A stretch of 64,000 nt of DNA from AP-15 sp963750195 (GCA_963750195.1 CAVVPS010000003.1:72437-136436); one strand, 5' to 3'; positions 7,783-17,946 are shown, counted from the first letter of the stretch. Notes: generated by a model from the letters alone, not told the origin. Program-made: numbers and translations.

Positions 7783-10681
7783 TTATTGGCGATGCGGTGA
7801 GTTCAACTCGTCGAGGACCCGCTTTGCGATCCGCAGATCGCCAGTCTCGAATCCTTCTGTGAAGCGGCGATACACCGATGCGACAAGCTCGCGCGCCTCT
7901 GCGCCGCGTCCCCTGTCGCGCCATAAGCGGCCAAGGCTGAATGCGGCCCGCAATTCGTAAGAGAGCGTGCCGTCCCGACGGGCCCAGTCGAGCGCTTGCT
8001 GGAAGCAATCCTCGGCCGCGAAGCACAGCCGAGACCGATCGTTCGAGCAACAGAAGTTCGCCCTTATTGCGCAAGACCTCGGGTAGGCTCCAATTTTCTT
8101 CGTGGCGCTCCGACAGGTCCAATGCCTGATCGATAACCGCTAGGCCCTCGGTCACTTGCCCGGCGAGACCCAGGCCTCTAGCCAATAACGCGAGAAAGGC
8201 CGGGTAACCCGGAGCCGCGCCGCCCTCGCGCATCTCCTCAAGCGCGTCTCGCAGCAGCGGCAAACCGGCGACAAAATCGCGCCGCATGATCAGCAGAACG
8301 CCCTGAAAGCAATGGCCGCGCGCGATCCAGCCGGAGAGCCCGAGTTCTCTGGCGCGGTCGAGCAGGACCGCGGTAAAGCTCTGCGCCGCAGCCATATCGC
8401 CATTGAGCATTGCGACCGGACACGCAGCCTGAGCCAATGCATGACAAAGCGACAGCGCATGCCCGGTCGCCTCGGCTTCGTCCACGGCAAGCCGCGCAGT
8501 GGAGGAGGCCTGATCGGGAAATCCCTGAAGCCACAAGAATCCGCGCCAACAGCGCTCGCGCTGCTACCCGCTGGTCGATCAGAAAACGGACGGGTTGCGA
8601 TTGGCGAACGGTACTGACAGCGCGGGCAAGTCGGCGCTCAAGGTGCTGGCGCGCGCCGGTCTGGTCTCCGAGATAATGAAGGATGATGCCAGCCATGCGA
8701 TCAGCAGCGCCCAGAGCAGCCGGATCGCCCGTGGTCTGCAGCAAGGGCGCTGAACTTATCGGCGAGCGCCAACGACGCCCGATATTCGCCAGCGTTCATG
8801 TGATGCGCCCAAAGACCGCGGAGCGCGCGCAATTGGAATTCGGTGTCGTCAAGGCTCTTGGCAATTTCCAAGGTCCTCGTCCAGGCTGCTTCGGTCTCGG
8901 GTATGGGGCCGGTGGTGTAGTTCAGCGACACACCCAATGCCGCCTGCAGATGCATTTCCTGCCTCGGATCCAGTTCTGAGACTAAATCCAGCCGGGCGAT
9001 GGCGCGTTCGACGTGTCGGCGGCACTCCGCCATCATCGACAAATCGACCCACAGCGGCACCGAAGCAGCGGTCAGCGCGACACCAATGGCTGCATTGCCA
9101 CCGGGCGAAAACGCCCAGTCGAGCGCTGCGCGAAGATTGTCGATGCGAGGGTCGATATTCGGCAAGCCACTCGGCCATTGGCCGCGTTTCGGCTTCGGCT
9201 TCGGCCCGCTCAAACAGACCCAGGTGGTATTCGGCGTGACGCCGCGCGATCTGTTCGCGCTCGCCGCTTTCGATGAGCCTTTGGAGCGCGTAGGCGCGAA
9301 TAGTCTCTGGCGGTCGGTAACGCACCATCACGCCGCCGACATCCACCGACACAAGCGATTTCGTGACCAAATTGGCGAGGCTCTCGACCACTTCCGACGC
9401 GGCGATTTCTGCGCTTGCCGCTACTGCGCGCGCCGCCTCCTCGGTGAAGCCACCGGCGAAGATCGCCAGACGGCGCAGGACAACGCGTTCCGGCTCGGGA
9501 AGCAGTTCATAGCTCCAGTCGAGTGTCGCTCTCAGCGTCTGGTGGCGCGGCAGAGCCGTGCGCCGGCCCCTGGTCAGCAGCTGAAACCTGTCGTCGAGAT
9601 GTGCCGCAACCCCGCGCACCCCGAAAGTGTCTACGCGCGCGGCCGCCAACTCGATCGCCAGCGCAATTCCATCCAGCCTGCCGCAGATATCGGCAACGAT
9701 CGGGGCATCGGCATCGGTGAGCTCGAACTCGTCAAGGGTCGCCGCGGCACGCTCGACAAACAACTGAACGGCCGGAAAGCTTAGCGCTTCGGCGGCGGTG
9801 AGCCGGGCTAATGCAGGCGCGCTGGCGAGCGGCGAAAGGCGGTGCACGTGCTCGCCCTCAATGCGTAGCGGCTCGCGGCTGGTCGCGAGCAGCTGAACTC
9901 CTGGTGCGCCGGATAGGACCCCGACTGCCAAGGTAGCCGCCGCGTCGATGACGTGTTCGCAATTGTCAAGCACGAGCAGCATCTTCTTATCCCGAAAGCT
10001 GGCAACCAACCCGGGTAGTGGATTTTCGGCGCGAATTTCGAGCCCGAGCGCGTCCGCTAGCGCGCTTGGTACCAGCCGGGGATCCGTGAGCGGCGCCAGA
10101 TCGATCAGCCAGACGCCATGCTCGTAGGCGGGCATCAATTGCTCGGCCACCGCGAGGGCGACCGAGGTCTTGCCGATCCCGCCCGCGCCAACGATAGTCA
10201 GAAGACGCTGTCGCAGAAGTTGATTCGCTAGCCTGGTGATCGTGTCTTCGCGGCCAATCAATCTTGTCAGCAACGCCGGCAGATTGTGCGCGTTCTGCGT
10301 TTGGGGTGGCTCGGGAGCAGCTATTCTCGCCTCCTCAGCGCGGGCGACCGGCGCTACAAAGGAATAGCCGCGACCCGGAATATTGACCAAATAGCGGTTA
10401 CCGCCGCCCAAGGTCCTGCGCAACGCGCTGATTTGAAATTTGAGATTGCCCTCTTCGACATGGGTGTTGGGCCAGACGCGCGCCATCAGCTCGTCCCTGC
10501 TGACGACTTCGCCCCGATGCTCGACCAAGGCAGTCAGAATGTCGAGAGCGCGGCTGCCGAGGCGAACGGGTTTGTCGCCCTCCATCAGCAGCCGTTGCGT
10601 GGGAAGGAGGCGGTAGGGGCCGAACGAGATGGCACTCTCAGCGGCGGAAGCGGCCAAGTCAGCCCTCCTGAGCCCGCTCAA
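7783..10681 (-). pseudogene. Winged-helix/NB-ARC/TPR regulator, multiply frameshifted
   Basis: Homologous over its full length to the intact paralogue directly upstream (10659-13583). From 10681 one frame holds the OmpR-type winged helix, the NTPase with GAGGIGKTS and LLVLDNCEHV, and the helical middle, to about 9180. The match then continues in three other frames with switches near 9180, 8730, 8530 and 8050, and ends in FTEGFETGDLRIAKRVLDEL before a stop at 7783-7785. At least four frameshifts make this a decayed gene. Its start overlaps the end of the paralogue by 23 bases, so the pair arose by tandem duplication or was once an operon. Confidence 0.8.
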
Positions 10682-13583
10682 ACCCGGAAACGTCGCTCAG
10701 CTCGTTGAGCAGCTGCTTCGCCGCCTGCAGATCGGCGGTGCCAAATCCTTCGGTGAACCGCTCATAAATCGGCGCCAGCAGATCGCGCGCCTCATTGATG
10801 CGGTCCCGGTCGCCCAGCAGGCGGGCGAGGCTCGTGGCAGCACGCAACTCCCAAGACAACGCCTCTTGCCGACGCGCCCAATCGAGCGCCTGCCGAAATA
10901 CATCTTCCACCGCTTCTGTGGTTCCGGCAGTGCCCTGCAACAAAAGAAGCTCGCCTTTAATGCGCAGCAGCTCGGAAATTAGCCAGCGGCCTTCGGTGCG
11001 TTCGCATCGCGCGATCGACTTCTCGACCGCCGCAAGTCCATCGTCGATTTGCCCGGCGCGGCCCAGTGCCTCCGACATCAGAACCGCGATGTTGAATGCG
11101 GCGAACCAGTCATGGTCTAGCTCATCGAAACCTTCGCACAGTAGCCGCAACCCGTTCATGACGTCGCCGCGCCGGCTGACGAGCGCGCCGTGATAGCTGA
11201 GGCCACAGGCGCGCCAGCGGGCCAGCGCGTGAGTTGTCGATAGGTCTAGCAGCATCGTCACGTAATGATCCGCCGCGGCCAAATCGCCAACCAGCAGCGC
11301 GATCGGGCACGCTGCCAGCGCCAGGGAATAGCACAATGAATTTGCGTGATCGGTCGCGCGGGCGTCTTCGAGACTGTCGCGGGCGGCGCTCATCGCTTGC
11401 TGCGCAAACCCCTGCGACCAGAGCACCCGCGCCAGCGGAACGCGAGTCCGAAGCCGCAGGTCGAACTGAAAGCGGATGATGTGTGTGCGGCGGTCCGAAG
11501 GGGTGTATTCGGCGAGGACATGTTCGAGACCTCGTCGCGCGCTCAGGTAGTCGCCCAGAAAATATCGTGAGACAGCGATCATCCGCTTGGAGATCAGGAG
11601 ATCCTCTGGGTCGTGCCGCTTCTCCGCCAGGCTTCTGATCTTCTGCGCTTGGAGCAGAGCGCCGCGATACTCACCACTGTCGTTGCAAACGTTCCACAAG
11701 CCGGACATCGCGCGTAATCGATACTCGTCATCGTCAAGGACTTCCGCGATCTCGTGGACTTTTGCCCAGGCCGCCCCAATCTCGGGAACTGCACCCCTTG
11801 CGAAGATCAGCGAGTCGGCAAGCGCGGCATGGAGTTTCATCTCGCCGCGCAGGTCGCCGCTCGGTCCGGCTCGGATAGCGGCAAGCGCCCGCTCAACCCG
11901 ACCGCGGCACTCCTCCATCAGGGATAAATGGACCCACAGCGGCACCGCGGCAGCGGTCAGTGCCACGCCGATCGATACATCGCCTTTGGGCGAGAAAGTC
12001 CAGTCGAGTGCCGCGCGCAAATCGTCGATTTCCCGAGCATAATCGGCCAGCCATTCGTCCGCAGGCCGCGCCGCCGCTTCACCCTCAGCGCGCTCGAAAA
12101 AATTACGGTAGTAGTCGGCGTGGCGGTGCGCGACCGCTTCCCACTCGCCGCTTTCGGCGAGCCTTTCAAGCGCATAGGCGCGGGTGGTTTCGAGCAGCCG
12201 CAGGCGCGGCTCGGTTTCGGTCGTTTCCACGACGGCGAGCGATTTTTCCGTCAATTCCGCGACGGCGTCGATGACGTCGCCCTTGAGAAGGGCAGGATCG
12301 GCGACGACGGCGCAGGCTGCATCGAGCGTGAAGCCGCCCACAAAGATCCCCAAGCGGCCCAGCACGGCACGCTCGGGTTCGGAGAGCACCTCGTAGCTCC
12401 AGTCGAGGGCCGCTCTCAGCGTCCGATGCCGCGGCGGACCCGACCTGCGGCCGTTGGTCAGCAAGCGAATACGATCGTCGAGCCGTGCCGCAAGACCCCG
12501 CACCCCGAAGCTCTCGACCCGGGCCGCCGCCAATTCGATCGCCAGCGGTATTCCATCGAGCTTCCGGCAAATCTCGGCAACGATCGCAGCGTCCTCGTCG
12601 GTGAGTTCAAATTCCCCCAGACACTCCGCTGCGCGCTCGACAAACAGCTCTACCGCGGGAAACGCAAGCGCCTCGGCGGCGCCAAGATGGTCCGATGGAA
12701 AGCCGCTCGACAGCGGCGGCAACCGCTGAACATATTCGCCTTCGACCCGCAGCGGTTCGCGGCTCGTTGCCAGTATATGGATCCCTGCCGCGCCCTTGAG
12801 GATAGCTGTTGCGAGGGTGGCCAAAGCCTCGATGACGTGCTCGCAATTGTCGAGCACCAGCACCAGCCGGCTATCCCTGAGCGCACCGACCAGGCCCGGA
12901 ACCGGATCATCGGAGCGAATATCGAAACCGAGCACCTGCGCGACGGCACTGGGGACCAGCCGAGCGGCGCCGAGCGGCGCCAAATCGACGAACCAGACCC
13001 CATGTTCACAGTTGTTGAGCGAGGCCTCGGCCACGGCGATGGCGACCGAGGTCTTGCCGATGCCACCGGGCCCGACAATACTCAGCAACCGGTGCCGTTG
13101 TAGCCGCGCCACGATCCGGCTTACGGCATCGGCGCGGCCGATCAACCGGGTGAGTTGCTGCGGCAGATTATGACTTTGTCTTGTCGGCGCGGCCGGCAGT
13201 GCTGCGGCTGCAGGCGCCTGTGCGACACTGACCGGGGCGATAAAGCGATAACCCTGGCCCGCAGACGTCGCGATGTACCGCCTGCCCCCGCGCCCATCGC
13301 CCAGCGCCCGCCGCAAGGCGCCGACCTGGAATTTGAGATTTCCCTCATCGACAAAGGTGCCACGCCACACGCGGGCCATCAGCTCGTCTTTCCCGACCAG
13401 CTCCCCGGGGCGCTCCAACAGAGCGGCCAAAATATCAAGCGCGCGCCCGCCCACACGCACAGGGTTATCGTCTTCGAGTAGAAGCCGCTGTGCCGGAACC
13501 AGGCGGAAGGGGCCGAACGAGATCGCGCGTTCGGACGCGACGAGATCGGTCACTTGAACGTGCTCCATCCGACGGGTTCGCAC
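10659..13583 (-). CDS. Winged-helix DNA-binding regulator with NB-ARC ATPase and TPR repeats
   Basis: A 974-residue STAND-type regulator. Residues ~15-110 form an OmpR/PhoB-type winged helix (AISFGPFRLVPAQRLLLE to GQGYRFIAPV). The NTPase follows, with Walker A GPGGIGKTS near residue 172, Walker B LVLVLDNCEHV and the sensor-like ILATSREPLRVEGE. The second half is all-helical TPR-like repeats (for example RALAAIRAGPSGDLRGEMKL). Such proteins bind an unknown ligand through the TPR part and switch transcription through the winged helix. It has no neighbouring enzyme it obviously controls. A decayed paralogue follows directly. A start at Met 13568 is also possible. Confidence 0.85.
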   Translation of the reverse strand: MRTRRMEHVQVTDLVASERAISFGPFRLVPAQRLLLEDDNPVRVGGRALDILAALLERPGELVGKDELMARVWRGTFVDEGNLKFQVGALRRALGDGRGGRRYIATSAGQGYRFIAPVSVAQAPAAAALPAAPTRQSHNLPQQLTRLIGRADAVSRIVARLQRHRLLSIVGPGGIGKTSVAIAVAEASLNNCEHGVWFVDLAPLGAARLVPSAVAQVLGFDIRSDDPVPGLVGALRDSRLVLVLDNCEHVIEALATLATAILKGAAGIHILATSREPLRVEGEYVQRLPPLSSGFPSDHLGAAEALAFPAVELFVERAAECLGEFELTDEDAAIVAEICRKLDGIPLAIELAAARVESFGVRGLAARLDDRIRLLTNGRRSGPPRHRTLRAALDWSYEVLSEPERAVLGRLGIFVGGFTLDAACAVVADPALLKGDVIDAVAELTEKSLAVVETTETEPRLRLLETTRAYALERLAESGEWEAVAHRHADYYRNFFERAEGEAAARPADEWLADYAREIDDLRAALDWTFSPKGDVSIGVALTAAAVPLWVHLSLMEECRGRVERALAAIRAGPSGDLRGEMKLHAALADSLIFARGAVPEIGAAWAKVHEIAEVLDDDEYRLRAMSGLWNVCNDSGEYRGALLQAQKIRSLAEKRHDPEDLLISKRMIAVSRYFLGDYLSARRGLEHVLAEYTPSDRRTHIIRFQFDLRLRTRVPLARVLWSQGFAQQAMSAARDSLEDARATDHANSLCYSLALAACPIALLVGDLAAADHYVTMLLDLSTTHALARWRACGLSYHGALVSRRGDVMNGLRLLCEGFDELDHDWFAAFNIAVLMSEALGRAGQIDDGLAAVEKSIARCERTEGRWLISELLRIKGELLLLQGTAGTTEAVEDVFRQALDWARRQEALSWELRAATSLARLLGDRDRINEARDLLAPIYERFTEGFGTADLQAAKQLLNELSDVSGFERAQEG

Positions 13584-13802
13584 GGGTCGGTATCCGACAG
13601 CTCGCCGGAGCGAGCCAGCTTACACGGCGGAGGGCGGTCAAGAAAGGTCGACGACCATCGAACAGAAAGCCGATGGCCGGTCTATCGGCGCGGAGGTGAT
13701 ACTGCCGGCGCTACCGGCTTGAAAGGCGGTTCGGTTGGTTCATACCGGCCGATCGCAAGATCCTGAGGAGGATCGCGTCTCCGGTTCGCGCGGCCAGCCC
13801 CT

Positions 13803-14012
13803 TTATCTGCGCTTCGACTCTTCCGCCAGCCGTTCAGCTTCCCGCTCCAGTCTCTCGGCCGTCTGCAATCGCGCTTCCCAGATGGCCGGGTTCGCGGCGC
13901 CTTCAGCGAGTTCTCGATACCAGAGCGCCAGTTGCCGCAATCTGCGCTCCAGTTCGGGCTGGTCGAGCCCGTGCCGGTCGTCGATTAGCGGGACCATTTG
14001 CGCTTCCGTCAA
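13803..14012 (-). CDS. Small helical protein at end of ATPase operon
   Basis: 69 residues, rich in Glu, Arg and Leu, with a long predicted amphipathic helix (from PELERRLRQLALWYRELAEG to the end) that could form a coiled coil. Its TTG start overlaps the TGA stop of the CBS-protein gene; an ATG five codons in (13997) is an alternative. Overlap and strand make it part of the atp operon transcript. I do not recognise a family. Confidence 0.55.
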   Translation of the reverse strand: MTEAQMVPLIDDRHGLDQPELERRLRQLALWYRELAEGAANPAIWEARLQTAERLEREAERLAEESKRR

Positions 14013-14476
14013 ATCGGCATTAGGCGCGGAGGGGCCACCAGCGCGCGGACGAGATCGGCGCGACTGACGATGCCGATAATACGGCCATCGCGGACGACCG
14101 GCACACGCTTTATGCGGTGAGTCGTCAGGAGCCGCGCAATCTCTCCGAGGCTGGTCTCCTCGCTCACCGTGATCACTGGCGCAGACATGACGGCAGACGC
14201 GCTGTGGTTCTGAGAACCCAACCAGGCGAGAAGCTCGGGAGCTAACGGCTCGCCCTCAGCAAGGATCTCCAACCAGGACTGTCGCCAGGCCTCGCGGGCG
14301 GCTCGGTCAGGACGGATCAGGTCGCCCTCGCTGACGATGCCGATCGGCGCGTCGCTACTGTCGATTACCGGAACCGCTCCGATGCCGTGCTTGACGAGAA
14401 GCGAGGCTATCTTCCGCACGGGCGTGTCGGACGTTACCGACACGACGTCGCGGGTCATGACATCGCGCGCATTCAT
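14009..14476 (-). CDS. CBS-domain pair protein
   Basis: 155 residues with two CBS motifs: residues ~7-55 (VMTRDVVSVTSDTPVRKIA, then GIGAVPVIDSSDAPIGIVSE) and ~95-150 (VMSAPVITVSEETSLGEIA, then RIKRVPVVRDGRIIGIVSR). A Bateman module of this sort typically binds adenine nucleotides. A helical linker separates the two halves. The gene begins 20 bp after the atpG stop on the same strand, so an energy-charge sensor co-expressed with the ATPase is a reasonable inference, although no target is shown. Confidence 0.85.
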   Translation of the reverse strand: MNARDVMTRDVVSVTSDTPVRKIASLLVKHGIGAVPVIDSSDAPIGIVSEGDLIRPDRAAREAWRQSWLEILAEGEPLAPELLAWLGSQNHSASAVMSAPVITVSEETSLGEIARLLTTHRIKRVPVVRDGRIIGIVSRADLVRALVAPPRLMPI

Positions 14477-14496
14477 CTATTCCTCCCGAGTGGTCA

Positions 14497-15396
14497 TTAG
14501 TGCGTCAGAGCCGCCACGCGTTTCCGTTTAGGCTTGACGGAGGCCGCGGCCGAGATGCTGCCGGCGGAAAGCTCGATGATCTCGCCGGTGATCTCTTCCT
14601 GGCGCAGTCGGCGGAAGCTCGCGACGAGCTCGTCGAGCTTGCGACTGACATTGCTGCGCGCAGCGATCATCGCCTGCATGCGAGCCTCGTTTTCGGCGGC
14701 GAAGGACAGCATCACCTCCTCGCAGAGCTCGGCATAGACATATTCCTCGGCGAGCTCCGCGAGGAGCTGCTCTGGGGGCAACGTCGTTATCGGAGGGATT
14801 GAGCGGGGGACAACCTTGAAGCGCGCAAAGTCGAATGGCAACAATGCGCGTTCGACGACTTCTATAGAGGCCGAAGGGGCGGGTACGGCGTGAATCACAA
14901 CCACGCGGCTCGCCTGGTCCTTTTCGAGCCGGGAATAGAGCGCATCGGTGATCCGGTTGGCCAGCAGCGGCACTTCCTGCGCGTGGGCTACCATTGGCGC
15001 CGACCAGTCGAACACCACCCCCCGCTCGGCCGCGACCATCGCGCCGCGATCACCGACGATCAGGAGCTCCGATCCCTCGGCTTTCAGATGGCGCTCTGCA
15101 GCGTCTAGAACCCGCTCATTGAATGTCCCGGCAAAACCCTGCTCGGAAGAAAGCACGATGACGACATGCCTCTCCACGCTTTGAAGTTTGCGCGGCTGTG
15201 GATCGGATTCCGGGGCGAGAGCAAGCGCCTGACCGATCGCTGCGCCGATCGCCGCGGCATAAGCGCGAATGCCGTCGAGCCGGCTGCGTGCTTCGCGCGA
15301 GCGGGCGGCAGCACTGCCGCGCATCGCCGTGATCACCGCTTCGAGCTGGTGGACCGTGCCGATGCGGCTTTCGACCTCGCTGAGCTTGCCGCTCAT
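14497..15396 (-). CDS. atpG: N-type ATPase gamma subunit
   Basis: Central-shaft subunit of a rotary ATPase, 299 residues. The N-terminal coiled-coil helix (VESRIGTVHQLEAVITAMRG) and the C-terminal helix (ENEARMQAMIAARSNVSRKL, then FRRLRQEEITGEIIEL) are typical gamma features. The middle Rossmann-like part contains LSSEQGFAGTFNERVL. The sequence is more divergent than housekeeping gamma, as expected for the N-ATPase clade. It overlaps the alpha gene by four bases (ATGA) and is the last structural ATPase gene before the CBS protein. Confidence 0.92.
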   Translation of the reverse strand: MSGKLSEVESRIGTVHQLEAVITAMRGSAAARSREARSRLDGIRAYAAAIGAAIGQALALAPESDPQPRKLQSVERHVVIVLSSEQGFAGTFNERVLDAAERHLKAEGSELLIVGDRGAMVAAERGVVFDWSAPMVAHAQEVPLLANRITDALYSRLEKDQASRVVVIHAVPAPSASIEVVERALLPFDFARFKVVPRSIPPITTLPPEQLLAELAEEYVYAELCEEVMLSFAAENEARMQAMIAARSNVSRKLDELVASFRRLRQEEITGEIIELSAGSISAAASVKPKRKRVAALTH

Positions 15397-16943
15397 GACG
15401 CGGCCGCTTTGGGCGCGAGACCGGCCGCGAGCTCTTTGGCGAGATCGCCGACTGCCGAGACCAGGGCTGCGCGCGCCGCGTCGTCAAGGGTCCCCGTTTT
15501 TCCGACGGCCGTCACGCTTCCCCCCGCATGCGCGTCGAGATGCGCCGCCACACGCCCTCGCACCTCCTCTATGACCTTCGCCGGCAACGGATCGAACATT
15601 CCATCGGCCAGAGCCGCGAGCAGTGCCACCTCGTCGGCGAGACGCAGAGCGGCAAAGCGAGGTTGATTGAGCAGGGCCCGGATGCGCTCGCCGCGGGTGA
15701 TCTGCGCTTTGACGCGGCTGTCGGAAAGACCGCCGAAGCGAGTGAACATTTCCAGCTCAAGAAACTGCGCATAATCGAGGCGGACACGGCCGGAGACCGC
15801 GCGCATCGCGGCAGTTTGCGCCTTGCCGCCCACCCGGCTGACACTGAGGCCGACATCAACAGCCGGGCGCTGGTTGGCGGCGAAGAGGTGAGAATCGAGC
15901 ACGATCTGCCCGTCGGTGATCGAGATCAGGTTGGTCGGGATATAGGCGGAGAGATTGCCGGCATCGGTCTCGGCGATCGGCAATGCGGTCAGCGAACCGC
16001 CGCCGAGCTCCGCCGACAGCTTTGCCGAGCGCTCGAGCAGGCGCGAGTGCAGGTAGAATATGTCACCGGGATAAGCCTCGCGGCCGGGCGGCTCGCGGGT
16101 CAGCAGCGCCAACTCGCGGTGGGTGGCGGCGTGCTTGGTCAGATCGTCGACGACTACCAGCGTGTGCTGGCCGTGGTCGCGGAAATATTCGGCGATCGTG
16201 AAGCCAGCAAATGGCGCGATCCATTGCAGCCCCGGCGAGGCCGCCGCCGAGGCGACGACAAAGACGCAGCGCTCGGGGGCGCCGTGCTGCTGTACTGCGT
16301 CGATGACCCGCTTCACCGCGGTCGCGCGCTGGCCGATCGCCACATAGACGCAGATGACATCCGTGTGCTTTTGATTGATGATCGTATCGACGCCGATTGC
16401 AGTCTTGCCGGTAGCACGATCGCCGATGATCAGCTCGCGCTGGCCGCGCCCGACCGCGAACAAGGCGTCGACCACCAGAATGCCCGTGTCCATCGGTTCG
16501 GACACGAGATCGCGTTCGATAATCGCGGGCGCCGGGCGTTCGATCGGCATTTCCGCTTCGGCTTTTACCGGCTCGTCCCGATCGAGCGGCCGGCCGAGCG
16601 GATCGACGATGCGGCCGAGCAGTCCCGGTCCGACCGGGACCCGGACGACCTCGCCGGTCCCCGTCACCCGAGATCCCGCCTCGATCGCCTCGCTGTCGTC
16701 GAGCAAGACGGCGCCAATCGAGTTGGCATCGAGGGTCAGCGCGAACCCCATTCTTCCCCCGTCAAAGCGCAGAAGCTCATTGAGGCAGGCGTCGGGCAGA
16801 CCGGAGACGAGAGCAATCCCGTCGCCGACGCTTTCCACGCGACCCACCGTCTCGGCCTGAGGCGCGAGATCGATCCGGGCGATGGTCTCGCGGCTACGCG
16901 TGAGCCAAGGGTCGTCGAGGGTGTCAGGCAGCGTCTGTGTCAT
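15393..16943 (-). CDS. atpA: N-type ATPase alpha subunit
   Basis: Non-catalytic nucleotide-binding F1 subunit, 516 residues from ATG 16943 (MTQTLPDTLDDPW); an earlier in-frame Met lies inside the b-subunit gene. Walker A is GDRATGKTAI. The segment VASAAASPGLQWIAPFAG and the later RVGGKAQTAAMRAVSGRVRL are alpha signatures. The N-terminus is short and lacks the long delta-binding stretch of housekeeping alpha, which agrees with the missing delta gene. It overlaps the b gene by 20 bases and the gamma gene by four, so translation is probably coupled. Confidence 0.93.
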   Translation of the reverse strand: MTQTLPDTLDDPWLTRSRETIARIDLAPQAETVGRVESVGDGIALVSGLPDACLNELLRFDGGRMGFALTLDANSIGAVLLDDSEAIEAGSRVTGTGEVVRVPVGPGLLGRIVDPLGRPLDRDEPVKAEAEMPIERPAPAIIERDLVSEPMDTGILVVDALFAVGRGQRELIIGDRATGKTAIGVDTIINQKHTDVICVYVAIGQRATAVKRVIDAVQQHGAPERCVFVVASAAASPGLQWIAPFAGFTIAEYFRDHGQHTLVVVDDLTKHAATHRELALLTREPPGREAYPGDIFYLHSRLLERSAKLSAELGGGSLTALPIAETDAGNLSAYIPTNLISITDGQIVLDSHLFAANQRPAVDVGLSVSRVGGKAQTAAMRAVSGRVRLDYAQFLELEMFTRFGGLSDSRVKAQITRGERIRALLNQPRFAALRLADEVALLAALADGMFDPLPAKVIEEVRGRVAAHLDAHAGGSVTAVGKTGTLDDAARAALVSAVGDLAKELAAGLAPKAAAS

Positions 16944-17673
16944 GATGAACCAACCCGGATTTGAGGCGAACGAGATCGGCGCGGAAGCTGTTGCGCACGA
17001 CGGCGTGCGGGGCTTCCAGTTCAATGCCGGCGATCAACTCCGGCTCAACGGCGACCTCGACCAAAACCGGATGTCCGAGGACTCCGGCGATCGCTTTGCG
17101 GCAAGCCTCCACTTCCTCTGGGGTTACCGCCCGGGCAACCGTCAGATGGACCGACGTGCCATCCGCGCCCAGCGATGCTCGGGTTCCCTCCGGAAGCTTT
17201 GCCAGTCCCATCGCAATCCCATCGATAAAGGCCGCGACCCGCGCTTCGTGCGGCAATCGATCGAGCAGCTTTGCGGCAATATCGACTGCAAGCCGTCCCG
17301 CGCGATCCTCCGACGCGAGCGCCTCTGTGCGGCGTGCGGCTTCGATCTCGGCCTTGGCGGCGGCGCGAAGCTTGTCGGCATCTGCTTGCGCCTCTGCGAG
17401 AAGAGCCGCTTTTGCGGTCGCCGCTTCGGCCTCGGCGGCCTTCAAGGTCTCGCCGCGGTGCTCGACAAGGTGGGCAGTTTCAGCTGCTGCCTTCTCGCGC
17501 TCGCTCTGCGCCGCCGCCTTGGCGGCTTGGGCGTCGGCGAGCAGTTGCCCCGCCGCCTTCTGTCGCGCGGTGATGGCGTCGACCACCGGACGGAACAGAA
17601 AGTGCGCCAGCAGCCAGATCAGGACGAGGGCATTGACCGTCTGAAGCCCTAGCGTCCACCAGTCGATCTGCAT
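16924..17673 (-). CDS. atpF: N-type ATPase b subunit with delta-like C-terminal part
   Basis: 249 residues. The N-terminus is one membrane helix (TVNALVLIWLLAHFLFRPVV). A long Ala/Glu-rich helix follows (residues ~30-135), as in b subunits. The last ~100 residues differ from ordinary b and look like the C-terminal half of the delta/OSCP subunit (GHPVLVEVAVEPELIAGIEL). No atpH is present in the operon, so this extension probably does the delta job of linking stator to F1. It lies 12 bp downstream of the c gene. An extended b subunit is a known feature of N-ATPases. Confidence 0.88.
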   Translation of the reverse strand: MQIDWWTLGLQTVNALVLIWLLAHFLFRPVVDAITARQKAAGQLLADAQAAKAAAQSEREKAAAETAHLVEHRGETLKAAEAEAATAKAALLAEAQADADKLRAAAKAEIEAARRTEALASEDRAGRLAVDIAAKLLDRLPHEARVAAFIDGIAMGLAKLPEGTRASLGADGTSVHLTVARAVTPEEVEACRKAIAGVLGHPVLVEVAVEPELIAGIELEAPHAVVRNSFRADLVRLKSGLVHHDTDAA

Positions 17674-17685
17674 CAGGCTGCGCTT

Positions 17686-17946
17686 TTACTTAACGAACGG
17701 ATTGGCAAACAGGACGAGCAATGCGACGACGAGAGCGTAGATCGCCATCGTCTCGATCATCGCCAGTCCGACAAAGAGGGTGCGCGACACGGTTCCGGCC
17801 GAGTCGGGCTGCCGAGCAATGGCGTCCATTGCAGAAGCGACGGCCCGGCCTTCGCCGAGCGCCGGCCCGATGGCGCCAAACGAAACGGCCATTGCGGCCG
17901 CGAAAATACTGATCAGCTGGATCGAGTTATCCATGATACTGCTCAC
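17686..17946 (-). CDS. atpE: N-type ATPase c subunit (rotor ring)
   Basis: 86-residue hairpin of two membrane helices. Helix 1 carries Glu32 in AIGPALGEGRAVASAM. The polar loop has the conserved ARQPDS. Helix 2 carries the essential Glu65 in AMIETMAIYALVV, with Thr66 and Tyr70. Na+-binding rings need Gln or Glu at 32, Glu65, Ser/Thr66 and Tyr70, so the layout is compatible with Na+. However, the c17 ring of the Burkholderia pseudomallei N-ATPase was found to be proton-specific, so the ion cannot be decided from sequence. The start overlaps no neighbour; the stop is 12 bp before atpF. Confidence 0.93.
   Translation of the reverse strand: MSSIMDNSIQLISIFAAAMAVSFGAIGPALGEGRAVASAMDAIARQPDSAGTVSRTLFVGLAMIETMAIYALVVALLVLFANPFVK

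Noticed and set aside
11928..13103. 391-codon plus-strand frame opposite the NB-ARC regulator
   Set aside because: Antisense shadow; the real gene has ordered wHTH, NTPase and TPR domains.
14009..14476. IMP dehydrogenase-type protein
   Set aside because: Only the CBS pair is present; no catalytic TIM barrel.
15528..16964. 478-codon plus-strand frame opposite atpA
   Set aside because: Antisense shadow; atpA has Walker A and all alpha signatures.
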